From positions 1 to 55,720 of IMG/VR virus record IMGVR_UViG_3300009180_000049: 55,720 nt of DNA; one strand, given 5' to 3'. The DNA comes from a virus. Positions 48,582 through 55,720 of the stretch are shown here, piece after piece. Below the pieces are notes generated by a model that was not told the DNA's origin, searched no databases, and saw nothing but the letters and a program-made list of their open reading frames with translations. A program made the translations under genes and the position numbers. Within the stretch, counting starts at the first letter, position 1, and the number at the start of each line of letters is the position of its first letter.

Positions 48582-48613
48582 TTTGGTATATTCTTATAAA
48601 TATCTTATATTTG
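48582..48613 (+). promoter_or_regulatory. Host-type promoter for the nuclease-like gene
   Basis: TTTG (48582-48585), exactly 20 bases, TATATTTG (48606-48613), 4 bases from the ATG at 48618. It overlaps the divergent late element on the other strand. Confidence 0.65.
48595..48602 (-). promoter_or_regulatory. Late promoter element TATTTATA for the 371-aa structural gene
   Basis: Read leftward: GA-TATTTATA-AGAATATACC, 15 bases before the ATG at 48579. Confidence 0.55.
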
Positions 48614-48617
48614 TGTT

Positions 48618-49499
48618 ATGTCTAACACTAAACTAACTGAACTTAAAAATTATTCATCTGAAGATACGTCAGATTTTGACTATATTTTGTCTGATGATAC
48701 ATTAAAAAATAAAATAATAGAACTTTGGGGTAATTTATTCTTTAGTGTTTATAGTAAACAAAAAGGAAGATGGACTAAAAGAATTAAAGAAAATGGCGGT
48801 TCTTATTATGGAGTTGTGGAGATAATAGAAGATGAAGAATATTGGGGACATATTAATAGAGGAAATACTAATTTTACGGCATTAACTCATTTTAAAAATG
48901 AAGTTAATTTTCTATTATTAAAAGATGAGATAAACGATACAATTAAATTTGATAGGGATTATACTAATAATTTTAACAATATTAAAAAGATGTTTAGATA
49001 TGCTGAAACATATAAAACACATTTAATATCTGATAAAAATGAGTTTTATTGGGAACTAAGAGAATATTGTTTTCGTTCATGGTTAGCAGGACAAGAACAT
49101 ACTAAAGATTGGAAAAAAAATTGGAAATATTATTTTCCTGAAGCATTTGCGATGGAGATGAAAGACGATTTACCTGGAGACCCAATTGATATGTTTAACG
49201 GACACGATTGTATTATGTATGTTAAAGGTAAAAATACGGGAGAAACAATTTTTTGTGGAACACAAATTAAAGGAGTTTCTAAATGTGAATTGAGGGGAGA
49301 AGATTACTATGTTAGAGTTTCAATGACATTAAAGAATTATAATGATGTAATATTATTTGTTTTTTATGTCCCAAAAGAAAAAGAAATTTACATTTTTAAA
49401 AATGATAAAAAAAGTATTGAAAGATTAACTGAATATGGAAAACCTGTTTTTAAATTTCCATCTAAATTATTTATTAAAAAAGTAAGTAAAAATGACTAA
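48618..49499 (+). CDS. Possible PD-(D/E)XK nuclease-like protein, 293 aa
   Basis: Residues about 145-240 show a helix with many aromatic residues (ELREYCFRSWLAGQEHTKDWKKNW), then DMFNGHDCIMYVKGK (D197) and IFCGTQIKGVSK (Q216, K218). D followed about 20 residues later by QxK between two strands is the pattern of PD-(D/E)XK nucleases with Q in place of E. The C-terminal strand region (VILFVFYVPKEKEIYIFKND) also fits that fold. Residues 1-140 are helical. The host-type promoter suggests early expression. I see no close family; the nuclease call is tentative. Confidence 0.55.
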   Translation: MSNTKLTELKNYSSEDTSDFDYILSDDTLKNKIIELWGNLFFSVYSKQKGRWTKRIKENGGSYYGVVEIIEDEEYWGHINRGNTNFTALTHFKNEVNFLLLKDEINDTIKFDRDYTNNFNNIKKMFRYAETYKTHLISDKNEFYWELREYCFRSWLAGQEHTKDWKKNWKYYFPEAFAMEMKDDLPGDPIDMFNGHDCIMYVKGKNTGETIFCGTQIKGVSKCELRGEDYYVRVSMTLKNYNDVILFVFYVPKEKEIYIFKNDKKSIERLTEYGKPVFKFPSKLFIKKVSKND

Positions 49500-49692
49500 C
49501 ACATTATTAGATTTATTTGAAACTGCGGGTAAGAACAATTTTGAATTTAACTACAAAACAGGTGAAGGTGAAAACGTTCTAACTTTGGATTTGGAAAATA
49601 AAATAGTAACTTTATTAATAGGTAACCCTGAAGATAAAGATTTAGAATTGACTTTAAGGGACGCAATAATAAAGATTAAAGGAGGCTTTTAA
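49492..49692 (+). CDS. Hypothetical protein, 66 aa
   Basis: A small acidic protein with TLDLENKIVTLLIGN as a beta hairpin and no known motif. It overlaps the nuclease-like gene by 8 bases and runs 17 bases into the end of the reverse helicase gene, so it is probably translated together with the former. Function unknown. Confidence 0.6.
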   Translation: MTNTLLDLFETAGKNNFEFNYKTGEGENVLTLDLENKIVTLLIGNPEDKDLELTLRDAIIKIKGGF

Positions 49693-51427
49693 GTAAATCC
49701 TTACTAAACGATTCAGAGTATTCTCCATCTCCCATAACTTGGTCTATAATTCCTTTTTTCTTTTGTAATATATTATAGATAATTTTTTCAACCGTATTCT
49801 CAAACACGGGATAATAAACCAACACACTATTCTGTTGACCGTAACGATATGCTCTATCTTCGGCTTGACTGTGATGAGCTGGTACAAATGATAAATCATT
49901 CATTACAACAACCTCACCTGCAGTTAATGTAATACCAACACCACCTGCAATAATATTTGAGATAAATATTTTTACCTTATCTTCATTTTGAAATCTATCA
50001 ACACTCTCTTGTTTCTTTTCTTTAGACATACTACCATTCAATATTACAGAGTTCTTTTTATATTTCTCATGTAACATATCTAATGACATTGTAAAGTTAG
50101 TGAATACAATTACTTTCTTTCCTTGATCTAAACATTTATCTATAATTTCACAAGTGTATGGAATTTTTTCGTAAGCAATAAGTTGTCTAATTTTCATTAA
50201 ACGATTTAAGGTTACACTAATAGTTTCGTTGTCCTTCTTATCATTACTAATTCTTGTAAACTCTTCTAACTCCTCATCATACATTTTACTACTTAATTCT
50301 ACAAAGACAGGTGTAACAATTTTTTCAGGTAAATCTAAAATATCTGTTTTCATTCTACGAAGAACATATGACTTTGTTCTTTCTCTTAACTCATCCAAAT
50401 TACTTGCCCCACTTGTGTTCCACACTTTTCTATTTCCAACAGTGAATTGATAACCTTTACAATATCTACGAACATAAGATTGCCAATTTAATGTTAAAGG
50501 TGAATCAACAATCTTTAATAAATTAAAATAATTTATTGGTCTTGATGTCATTGGGGTTCCCGTTAATAACCAAACTCGTGGTATGGTTTCTAATACGTCA
50601 TTTAATAAACGAGTTCTGTTCGCGGTACTATTACTTACATAATGTGCTTCATCCACAATTGCTAAATCAAACTTTTCATTTACTAATAATTTATAGTCAT
50701 CACTATCTTCACTTTTTTCTGTGGTGTGATAATTTTTTAATATATCATAATTGATAATATAATAATCAAAAGTAGACCCCCATTTACGACCTTCAACTAT
50801 TAAAACTTTTCTATCTGTGTAATTTTTAATCTCTCTATCCCAATTTATTTTAAGAGATGCAGGACAAACAATTAAAACTTTCTTTGCTCCACTTTCCATC
50901 GATGCAATAACCGCTGCCGTCGTTTTTCCGAGACCCATATCGTCAGCTAATATAAACTTATTGTTAGCCAATAACTTCTCAATGGCAACCTTTTGATGTT
51001 CCATAGGAGGACGATTATCATACGGACTATAATCAATTACACGATTTAACTTTTTCTCATCTTGAACAATTGCAGACTTAGGTAACCACATTGCACTCAT
51101 TTGGTCACTATCTAAAACTTTACCCCATATATGAAACGCTTTATCAGATTCACATAACAATTTTTCACACCAAATTTTTTCAGGGGGAATGGGTAATAAC
51201 CTTTCTTCCATAATTTTTTCTCCAAATGTGGAAACCAAATTAATATATTTTCTAGCGACCTTTGGACTCAATTCGTAATATTTCATTACATATTCAGATT
51301 GGGGTCTGGTTAACTTAAAATTTTTAACCTCATCTATCTTTCTTTTCCAATCCAATAATTGGTTATTGGAACCTTCGTAAGTTAATAATATTGTTCTCGC
51401 TTCAATCTCGGGAATTTTTATCTCCAT
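49676..51427 (-). CDS. SNF2-family DNA translocase/helicase
   Basis: The 583-aa superfamily 2 ATPase has motif I ADDMGLGKTT (161-170), VLIVCPASLKINWDRE (motif Ia, 184-199), DEAH (259-262), LLTGTPM (motif III) and, in the second RecA-like domain, KVIVFTNFTMSLDML, IIAGGVGITLTAG and QAEDRAYRYGQ (motif VI). The gap and motifs are those of SNF2/SMARCAL1-like remodelers. It may anneal or remodel replication forks, in the way of T4 UvsW, though it is a different subfamily. No clear late or host-type promoter is visible in the 54 bases before the start. Confidence 0.88.
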   Translation of the reverse strand: MEIKIPEIEARTILLTYEGSNNQLLDWKRKIDEVKNFKLTRPQSEYVMKYYELSPKVARKYINLVSTFGEKIMEERLLPIPPEKIWCEKLLCESDKAFHIWGKVLDSDQMSAMWLPKSAIVQDEKKLNRVIDYSPYDNRPPMEHQKVAIEKLLANNKFILADDMGLGKTTAAVIASMESGAKKVLIVCPASLKINWDREIKNYTDRKVLIVEGRKWGSTFDYYIINYDILKNYHTTEKSEDSDDYKLLVNEKFDLAIVDEAHYVSNSTANRTRLLNDVLETIPRVWLLTGTPMTSRPINYFNLLKIVDSPLTLNWQSYVRRYCKGYQFTVGNRKVWNTSGASNLDELRERTKSYVLRRMKTDILDLPEKIVTPVFVELSSKMYDEELEEFTRISNDKKDNETISVTLNRLMKIRQLIAYEKIPYTCEIIDKCLDQGKKVIVFTNFTMSLDMLHEKYKKNSVILNGSMSKEKKQESVDRFQNEDKVKIFISNIIAGGVGITLTAGEVVVMNDLSFVPAHHSQAEDRAYRYGQQNSVLVYYPVFENTVEKIIYNILQKKKGIIDQVMGDGEYSESFSKDLLKSLL

Positions 51428-51468
51428 ATAATATATATAATATAACTAAATAGAATGAAATATTAAAC

Positions 51469-51476
51469 TATTTATA
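51469..51476 (+). promoter_or_regulatory. Late promoter element TATTTATA for the pre-sheath operon
   Basis: AC-TATTTATA-AGGAT-ATG: 5 bases before the ATG at 51482. Confidence 0.6.
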
Positions 51477-51481
51477 AGGAT

Positions 51482-51994
51482 ATGAATAATAAATTACCGA
51501 TAACGAGAATGTCCAAATTCCTTTCTCAGGATGACTTTGATTTAAATATTCAAATGGGTCAGGAATACCTTCATGGTGATTTGGGGATAAAATTGGTATT
51601 ATATCGTGTAGATAAACAAAAAACAGAAAACGACGACGTTTACGCTGAAGTTGGGGTGGATGAAATTAAATATTTCCCACCAATTGAGTTTTATGCATTA
51701 GTTAAAATAGAGGAACCAAAGAACAGTTCATATAAAGGTGGATTATTAAGATACAACGAACCGGGTAATATGACATTATCAGTTTATATAAAACATTTGG
51801 AAGAATTAAAGGTTGATATAAAATACGGAGATTTTATTGGATACCCTGAATCTGAAACAAGAACAAGATATTATAACGTTTCAAACGACGGAAAAGTAAC
51901 ATCAGATAATAAACATAATATGTTTGGTTACAAACCATATTATAGAAACATTGTATGTACAGCAGTACAAGACAATACATTTAGAGGAGTATAA
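51482..51994 (+). CDS. Predicted head-tail connector/neck protein, 170 aa
   Basis: A beta-rich protein: LGIKLVLYRVDKQ, EFYALVKIEEP, MTLSVYIKHLEELKVDIKYGDFIGYP, RTRYYNVSNDGKVTSDN and YYRNIVCTAVQD. The run of strands with a GDF-I-GY turn and a Y-x-V segment recalls head-closure proteins. It begins the operon that leads to the tail sheath gene, where T4 has its neck and tail-completion genes. No close family is recognised and the T4 counterpart is open. Confidence 0.6.
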   Translation: MNNKLPITRMSKFLSQDDFDLNIQMGQEYLHGDLGIKLVLYRVDKQKTENDDVYAEVGVDEIKYFPPIEFYALVKIEEPKNSSYKGGLLRYNEPGNMTLSVYIKHLEELKVDIKYGDFIGYPESETRTRYYNVSNDGKVTSDNKHNMFGYKPYYRNIVCTAVQDNTFRGV

Positions 51995-51995
51995 C

Positions 51996-53276
51996 ATGGG
52001 AATACCTAAAAGAAAAACAAATATTGAAATCTATAAAGGTTCTGAACTCACTAAAAGGAGACAGGAACTTTTGGATAATATTACCAAATCAGATACGAAT
52101 CTTCCCGATTCTATATTACACGATGATTTAGATAGGGGTATGTTAGATTATGTTACGAAAACATTTAAGGTCGTAACTGATGGTAAACAAATCCCAATTA
52201 TAAATAAAATTCTAACAATACAAAGATGGGGAGAGTTTATGCAGAATTGGTCGTTTAGTGATGAAGACGGTAACATGCAACTTCCATTTATTGCAACCAT
52301 TAGAAAACCCGACGTTCAATTTGGAACAAATCCATCGGTTCAAAGAACAATACCTGACAGATATCAAGTTTATTACGCTTCAGTTCCGAATTGGAATGGT
52401 TCACAATTGGGCGCGGACATTTACACAATACCACAACCTATCCCTGTGGATATTACATATGACGTAACAATTATATGTAATAAATTTAGAGATTTAAACA
52501 AGTTTAATAAAATCATATTACGTCACTTTGCGTCAAGACAAGATTATACAACAATTAAAGGACATTACATTCCTATTGTTCTTGATAAGATTGAAGATAA
52601 TAGTCCAATTGAAACGATTGACGGACGTAGATTTTACGTTCAGAATTATCAATTTACAATGTTAGGTTATTTGATAGATAGTGAGGAGTTTGAAGTGAAA
52701 CCCGCCATTAATAGATTATTTACCATGTTTGAGTTTATAAAAGATAACCCCAAATTTGGTGTCAATAAAGTTGTTAATACTAATGATATAATACAAACTG
52801 TAAATTTAGTTTGTGACGGAATTCAAAGTGTTTTTGATGTTGGTGAAAGTATTGGTACATTATTCGGTGTTTATGTAAATGATGTATTACAAACAAAAAA
52901 TACAAATTATTTACATATTGCTTACACTTCAAAAATAGAATTTGTTTCTCCATATATCCCAACCGCCGGAAGTAAACTCACTATTGTTTATTATAAAAGT
53001 AAGAATAGTAGAATAGTAGGAACATCAGGTACAATTTTTAGTTTTGTTAGAGAAGAGTTTCAATTCACAGGTTCGGGATCTTTTTTTGACCCACCAACCA
53101 ATAATAGACCAATGTTTGATACAAATGAAATGATTAATAGTGTTGTTACAGTTGAGATTAATGGATTGGCGGAACAACAAGGTATCGGATTTATCGTTTC
53201 AGATGATAACTCGTATATTATTTTATCAGATAAACCATCCATAAATTCAAATATATCAGTAGGATATTTGTATTAA
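51996..53276 (+). CDS. Predicted tail completion/connector protein with a C-terminal beta domain, 426 aa
   Basis: The start is the ATG at 51996, one base after the previous stop; a longer frame from 51924 would overlap that gene by 71 bases. Residues 1-243 hold SILHDDLDRGMLDYVTKTFKVV, FIATIRKPDVQFG, PVDITYDVTIICNKFRDLNKFN and FYVQNYQFTMLGYLIDSEEFEV, a pattern of a conserved T4-like tail structural protein. Residues 244-426 are a separate beta domain starting MFEFIKDN that recurs as the next gene. Located just upstream of the sheath gene, so a tail terminator or sheath-completion role is likely but not proven. Confidence 0.65.
   Translation: MGIPKRKTNIEIYKGSELTKRRQELLDNITKSDTNLPDSILHDDLDRGMLDYVTKTFKVVTDGKQIPIINKILTIQRWGEFMQNWSFSDEDGNMQLPFIATIRKPDVQFGTNPSVQRTIPDRYQVYYASVPNWNGSQLGADIYTIPQPIPVDITYDVTIICNKFRDLNKFNKIILRHFASRQDYTTIKGHYIPIVLDKIEDNSPIETIDGRRFYVQNYQFTMLGYLIDSEEFEVKPAINRLFTMFEFIKDNPKFGVNKVVNTNDIIQTVNLVCDGIQSVFDVGESIGTLFGVYVNDVLQTKNTNYLHIAYTSKIEFVSPYIPTAGSKLTIVYYKSKNSRIVGTSGTIFSFVREEFQFTGSGSFFDPPTNNRPMFDTNEMINSVVTVEINGLAEQQGIGFIVSDDNSYIILSDKPSINSNISVGYLY
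52725..53276 (+). repeat. Duplicated beta-domain coding region, copy 1 (gene end)
   Basis: Codes residues 244-426 of the preceding protein. Aligns along its length with the protein of 53287-53790: F-EFIKDN at the start, IGTLF, ITVE/VTVE-NGLAE, and a final ISxGYLY/ISISYLY. Confidence 0.75.
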
Positions 53277-53286
53277 ACCATAATCT

Positions 53287-53790
53287 ATGTACGAATTTAT
53301 AAAAGATAATGTTGTTTCAAGTCAGAGTCAAAACATGCCGATTAATATAATGACGGTCAGTTTTATTGCAGACGGAACACAAACTAATTTTAGTGTTGGA
53401 ACTAATATCGGAACCTTATTTTCAGTTTCAATGAACGGTATTGGTCAAATAAGAGATTTAAGTTTTACGTTTATAAACTTTACAAGTACGATTACTTTTA
53501 TTGAACCTCCAATAAATAACTCAATAATAACGATACAATTTTATAAAGGAATTAATAGTGTAATTTTAGACAATAAGGGTAAATTATTACAATTTGAAAA
53601 ACAAGAGTTTATTTATACCGCATCAAGAGTGTTTAACTTAAGTAATTCCATCAATAGTTTAATAACGGTTGAAACCAATGGATTAGCTGAAGAAGAGTCA
53701 GTTGGGTTTGATATTACTGGAGACGATGAAATTACATATCTCTCCAATCCTAAAGTTGGGTCAAAAATTAGTATATCTTATTTATACTAA
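53287..53790 (+). CDS. Stand-alone copy of the beta domain, 167 aa
   Basis: The whole protein is a diverged copy of the C-terminal domain of the gene before it. MYEFIKDN parallels MFEFIKDN, then FSVGTNIGTLFSV, ITIQFYKGINS, LLQFEKQEFIYTASRVF, NSLITVETNGLAEEESVGF and a SISYLY end line up in order. The beta-rich, repeated build suggests a decoration or Ig-like structural piece of the tail or neck. It starts 10 bases after the preceding stop and ends 4 bases into the reverse gene. Confidence 0.75.
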   Translation: MYEFIKDNVVSSQSQNMPINIMTVSFIADGTQTNFSVGTNIGTLFSVSMNGIGQIRDLSFTFINFTSTITFIEPPINNSIITIQFYKGINSVILDNKGKLLQFEKQEFIYTASRVFNLSNSINSLITVETNGLAEEESVGFDITGDDEITYLSNPKVGSKISISYLY

Positions 53791-53945
53791 TCGTCACCAT
53801 AAATGTCTTTCTTTTTAGGTTTACAAAGTTCCTCAATGTGTTTTTCCAATACTTTATAAATTTTTAATCCATTTTTATCACAATAATTTTTTAACATTTC
53901 GTGGTGTTTCTGACCTATTTTAACATTTTTTTGTTTGTTTTCCAT
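53787..53945 (-). CDS. Small ribbon-helix-helix-like protein, 52 aa
   Basis: A short frame from the ATG at 53945 to the TAG at 53787 codes for 52 residues: a strand-like KNVKIG, helix HHEMLKNYCDKN, turn G, helix LKIYKVLEKHIEELC, and a charged tail. This is the layout of ribbon-helix-helix DNA-binding proteins, often small repressors. The stop overlaps that of the convergent gene by 4 bases. Its promoter is not clear. The fold is a reasonable guess; the target is unknown. Confidence 0.55.
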   Translation of the reverse strand: MENKQKNVKIGQKHHEMLKNYCDKNGLKIYKVLEKHIEELCKPKKKDIYGDD

Positions 53946-54015
53946 ATAAAAGATAATTAAAGATAAATAACTATCTTTTTAAGAAAAGTTCGGAAATCTT
54001 TGGTGAAAACAAAGA

Positions 54016-54023
54016 TATTTATA
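54016..54023 (+). promoter_or_regulatory. Late promoter element TATTTATA for the tail sheath gene
   Basis: GA-TATTTATA-AGATAAG, 38 bases before the ATG at 54062, in a 116-base gap. Confidence 0.6.
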
Positions 54024-54061
54024 AGATAAGTAATAAAAACAATTTAACCAAACAACAATCG

Positions 54062-55720
54062 ATGGCAAATTCAAACAGAGTATTCGTTTCTCCAGGTGTT
54101 TATACATCAGAGAAGGATTTAACATTCGTAGCACAAAGTATAGGTGTTACAACATTGGGATTAGTGGGAGAAACCTTAAAAGGTCCAGCTAATGAACCAA
54201 TATTAATTTCAAATTTTGACGAATTTAAAACATATTTCGGAAGTACATCACCTGAAAAAGATGGTAATGGTAATCCAAAATATGAATTAGGTTATGTCGC
54301 TAAATCTTATTTACAAGAGTCAAATCAATTATTTGTAACAAGAGTATTAGGTAAGACAGGTTATAAAGCAGGTAAAACATTCGGTATTAAAACATTAGGT
54401 ACAGATGCAGATATTGTAGTGGTAGCATTAAGATCAAGAGGACATTATTCAGGAGAAACTTTAGTATTTGAAGTTACTGGAAATACATCCTTCGTTCTTA
54501 GTGGTGCAACATTAACAACTAATCCATTATCTGAATTTGATATTCATGTTACAGGTGCAACAGGTGGAGCTAAAGTTTTTACTTGTAGTTTAGACGTTAC
54601 ATCATCAAAATATATAACTAAAGTTTTAGGAACAAGTCCATATGATAAAGATAGAAGTGATGTTCCTTTATATGTTCACGAAGTATATCCAAACTTAACT
54701 AAAAATTTATATCACCAAGGTATGATTAGTGGTTTAAGTTTTACTGAAGTATATAACGCTGAAGGTGACAATTTTTCAAATCCTTGGGCTTTTCCAACGT
54801 CACCTACTATAGTTTCTGAAGTAAGAGGTGGTAAAGTTGATGATTTATTTGATATAACCACAATTTCAGACGGAAACGCTGCAAATGAAGAAGTTAAAAT
54901 TACAATTCAAAATATCAATATTGAAACAGGTGAATTTGACATACTAGTTAGAGATTTTAACGATACAGATGAAAACATGTCAGTTTTAGAAAAATTCTCA
55001 AGATGTTCAATGAATCCTGATGTTGCGGGATATGTTGCTAGAAAGGTAGGAACATCAAATGGTGATTATACTTTGAATTCTAAATATATTATGTTAAGTA
55101 TGGACCCTAATGCACCATCAAATGCGTTCCCTGCTGGATTTAAAGGGTTTACAAACGCAACTTTATCAGGGTCAACAAAATTAGGTAATGTTCTTTATAA
55201 AACTGAATTTTTTGATTCAGGAGATGCGATTGGTCCAGCTGGATCACCATATTCAGCAACAACAAGTAACGGAGACAAATATAGAAAAACATCTTTAGGT
55301 TTATCTTCAGATAGTAATTTTAGTTTTGACGCAGATTTGTTCAAATATAAAGGTTCAGGAACATTGAATAGTACTGATGGATTTCACTTATCAACTAATG
55401 CATCTTCAATTACAGGTACAACATATCAAACAACGGGTTATGATTTGGAAGGTCAAACAGACGCCGCTAACAACAAATTAACCAATATTAATTATCGTAA
55501 ATTTACATTTGCAGTATGTGGTGGTTTTGATGGTTGGGATATCTACAGAAGAGTAAGAACATATGGAGATGCGTATATATTTGGAAAAACAACATACATT
55601 TCAGGTCTTACAACAAATGGTGGATTGTTTGACACTGCAAATGGAAACTCCGATTATTATGCTTATTTAGAAGGAATTCAAACATATGCAAACCCTGAAG
55701 CAATAGATATTAACGTATTC
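54062..55720 (+). CDS. Tail sheath protein (gp18-like), 3' partial
   Basis: The frame is open from the ATG at 54062 to the window edge, 553 codons, with no stop. The N-terminus NSNRVFVSPGVYTSEKDL followed by VTTLGLVGETLKGPANEPILISNFDEFKTYFG is diagnostic of contractile-tail sheath proteins, as are the later KFTFAVCGGFDGWDIYRR (from about 481). The middle is a long beta-rich protrusion region. Sheath subunits wrap the tail tube and contract at infection, showing that this is a myovirus. It lies after the connector genes as in T4, and the tail tube gene probably follows beyond the edge. Confidence 0.93.
   Translation, partial: MANSNRVFVSPGVYTSEKDLTFVAQSIGVTTLGLVGETLKGPANEPILISNFDEFKTYFGSTSPEKDGNGNPKYELGYVAKSYLQESNQLFVTRVLGKTGYKAGKTFGIKTLGTDADIVVVALRSRGHYSGETLVFEVTGNTSFVLSGATLTTNPLSEFDIHVTGATGGAKVFTCSLDVTSSKYITKVLGTSPYDKDRSDVPLYVHEVYPNLTKNLYHQGMISGLSFTEVYNAEGDNFSNPWAFPTSPTIVSEVRGGKVDDLFDITTISDGNAANEEVKITIQNINIETGEFDILVRDFNDTDENMSVLEKFSRCSMNPDVAGYVARKVGTSNGDYTLNSKYIMLSMDPNAPSNAFPAGFKGFTNATLSGSTKLGNVLYKTEFFDSGDAIGPAGSPYSATTSNGDKYRKTSLGLSSDSNFSFDADLFKYKGSGTLNSTDGFHLSTNASSITGTTYQTTGYDLEGQTDAANNKLTNINYRKFTFAVCGGFDGWDIYRRVRTYGDAYIFGKTTYISGLTTNGGLFDTANGNSDYYAYLEGIQTYANPEAIDINVF

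Noticed and set aside
51924-51995. Longer start of the tail completion gene
   Set aside because: It would overlap the upstream gene by 71 bases; the ATG at 51996 directly follows that gene's stop.
1-55720. tRNA or other structured RNA genes
   Set aside because: I looked for cloverleaf-like segments in the intergenic gaps, which are nearly all under 150 bases, and saw none. A covariance-model scan would be decisive.
1-55720. Insertion sequences, integrase or attachment sites
   Set aside because: No transposase, integrase or terminal inverted repeats were seen. The gene content is that of a lytic phage.

Overview
The window is a contiguous, AT-rich, very compact piece of a large T4-like myovirus genome. 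The morphogenesis genes identify it: terminase large subunit (gp17-like), portal (gp20-like), prohead protease (gp21-like), scaffold (gp22-like), major capsid protein (gp23-like), a gp55-like late sigma factor, a family B DNA polymerase and, at the right edge, a tail sheath protein (gp18-like). The likely host is a member of the Bacteroidota, probably a flavobacterium. Start codons almost never have a Shine-Dalgarno sequence. At least six genes have the Bacteroidota-type promoter TTTG-N19-21-TAnnTTTG. A small gene at 16511-16702 encodes a Bacteroidota-like ribosomal protein bS21.

Layout. 1-319 (+) is the tail end of a beta-barrel-like protein. 408-6170 (-) is accessory: an RNA repair cassette (kinase, small protein, RNA ligase, cyclic-phosphate-processing receiver domain), a lipoprotein, an SGNH hydrolase and a ClpC-like unfoldase, with a divergent HSP20 chaperone. 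6325-16518 (+) runs from HSP20 through two KTSC proteins, a nucleotidyltransferase and several acidic head-associated proteins to terminase and portal. bS21 is inserted in reverse at 16511-16702. 16808-21437 (+) is the prohead protease, scaffold and capsid block. 21438-39161 (-) is a long block of possible virion cargo proteins (including a pterin dehydratase and a flavodoxin-fold reductase), baseplate/tail proteins, the late sigma factor, three glycosyltransferases, PhoH, dUTPase and small structural proteins. 39215-44426 (+) is the adhesin/tail-fibre block. 44570-51427 alternates between DNA polymerase (+), a structural protein (-), a possible nuclease (+) and an SNF2-type helicase (-). 51482-55720 (+) holds connector/tail genes and the sheath gene, which runs off the edge.

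Regulation. Two promoter classes can be read. Host-type promoters precede ClpC, the lipoprotein, bS21 and a few hypotheticals. A directional octamer TATTTATA (or TATTTATT/G) precedes most structural genes on either strand and is the best candidate for the gp55-type late promoter. It often ends only 3-5 bases before the start codon. Clear intrinsic terminators separate several units, and convergent genes regularly overlap at their stop codons.

Points of most interest: the phage bS21 in a host lineage where bS21 helps hide the anti-Shine-Dalgarno; short (I/L)xE-containing tags shared by otherwise unrelated proteins, which may be capsid-targeting signals cut by the prohead protease and which are fused to two metabolic enzymes; the kinase-ligase-cREC RNA repair set; the near leaderless late genes; and the modular tail fibres. 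All function calls come from reading motifs by eye; no database search was run.
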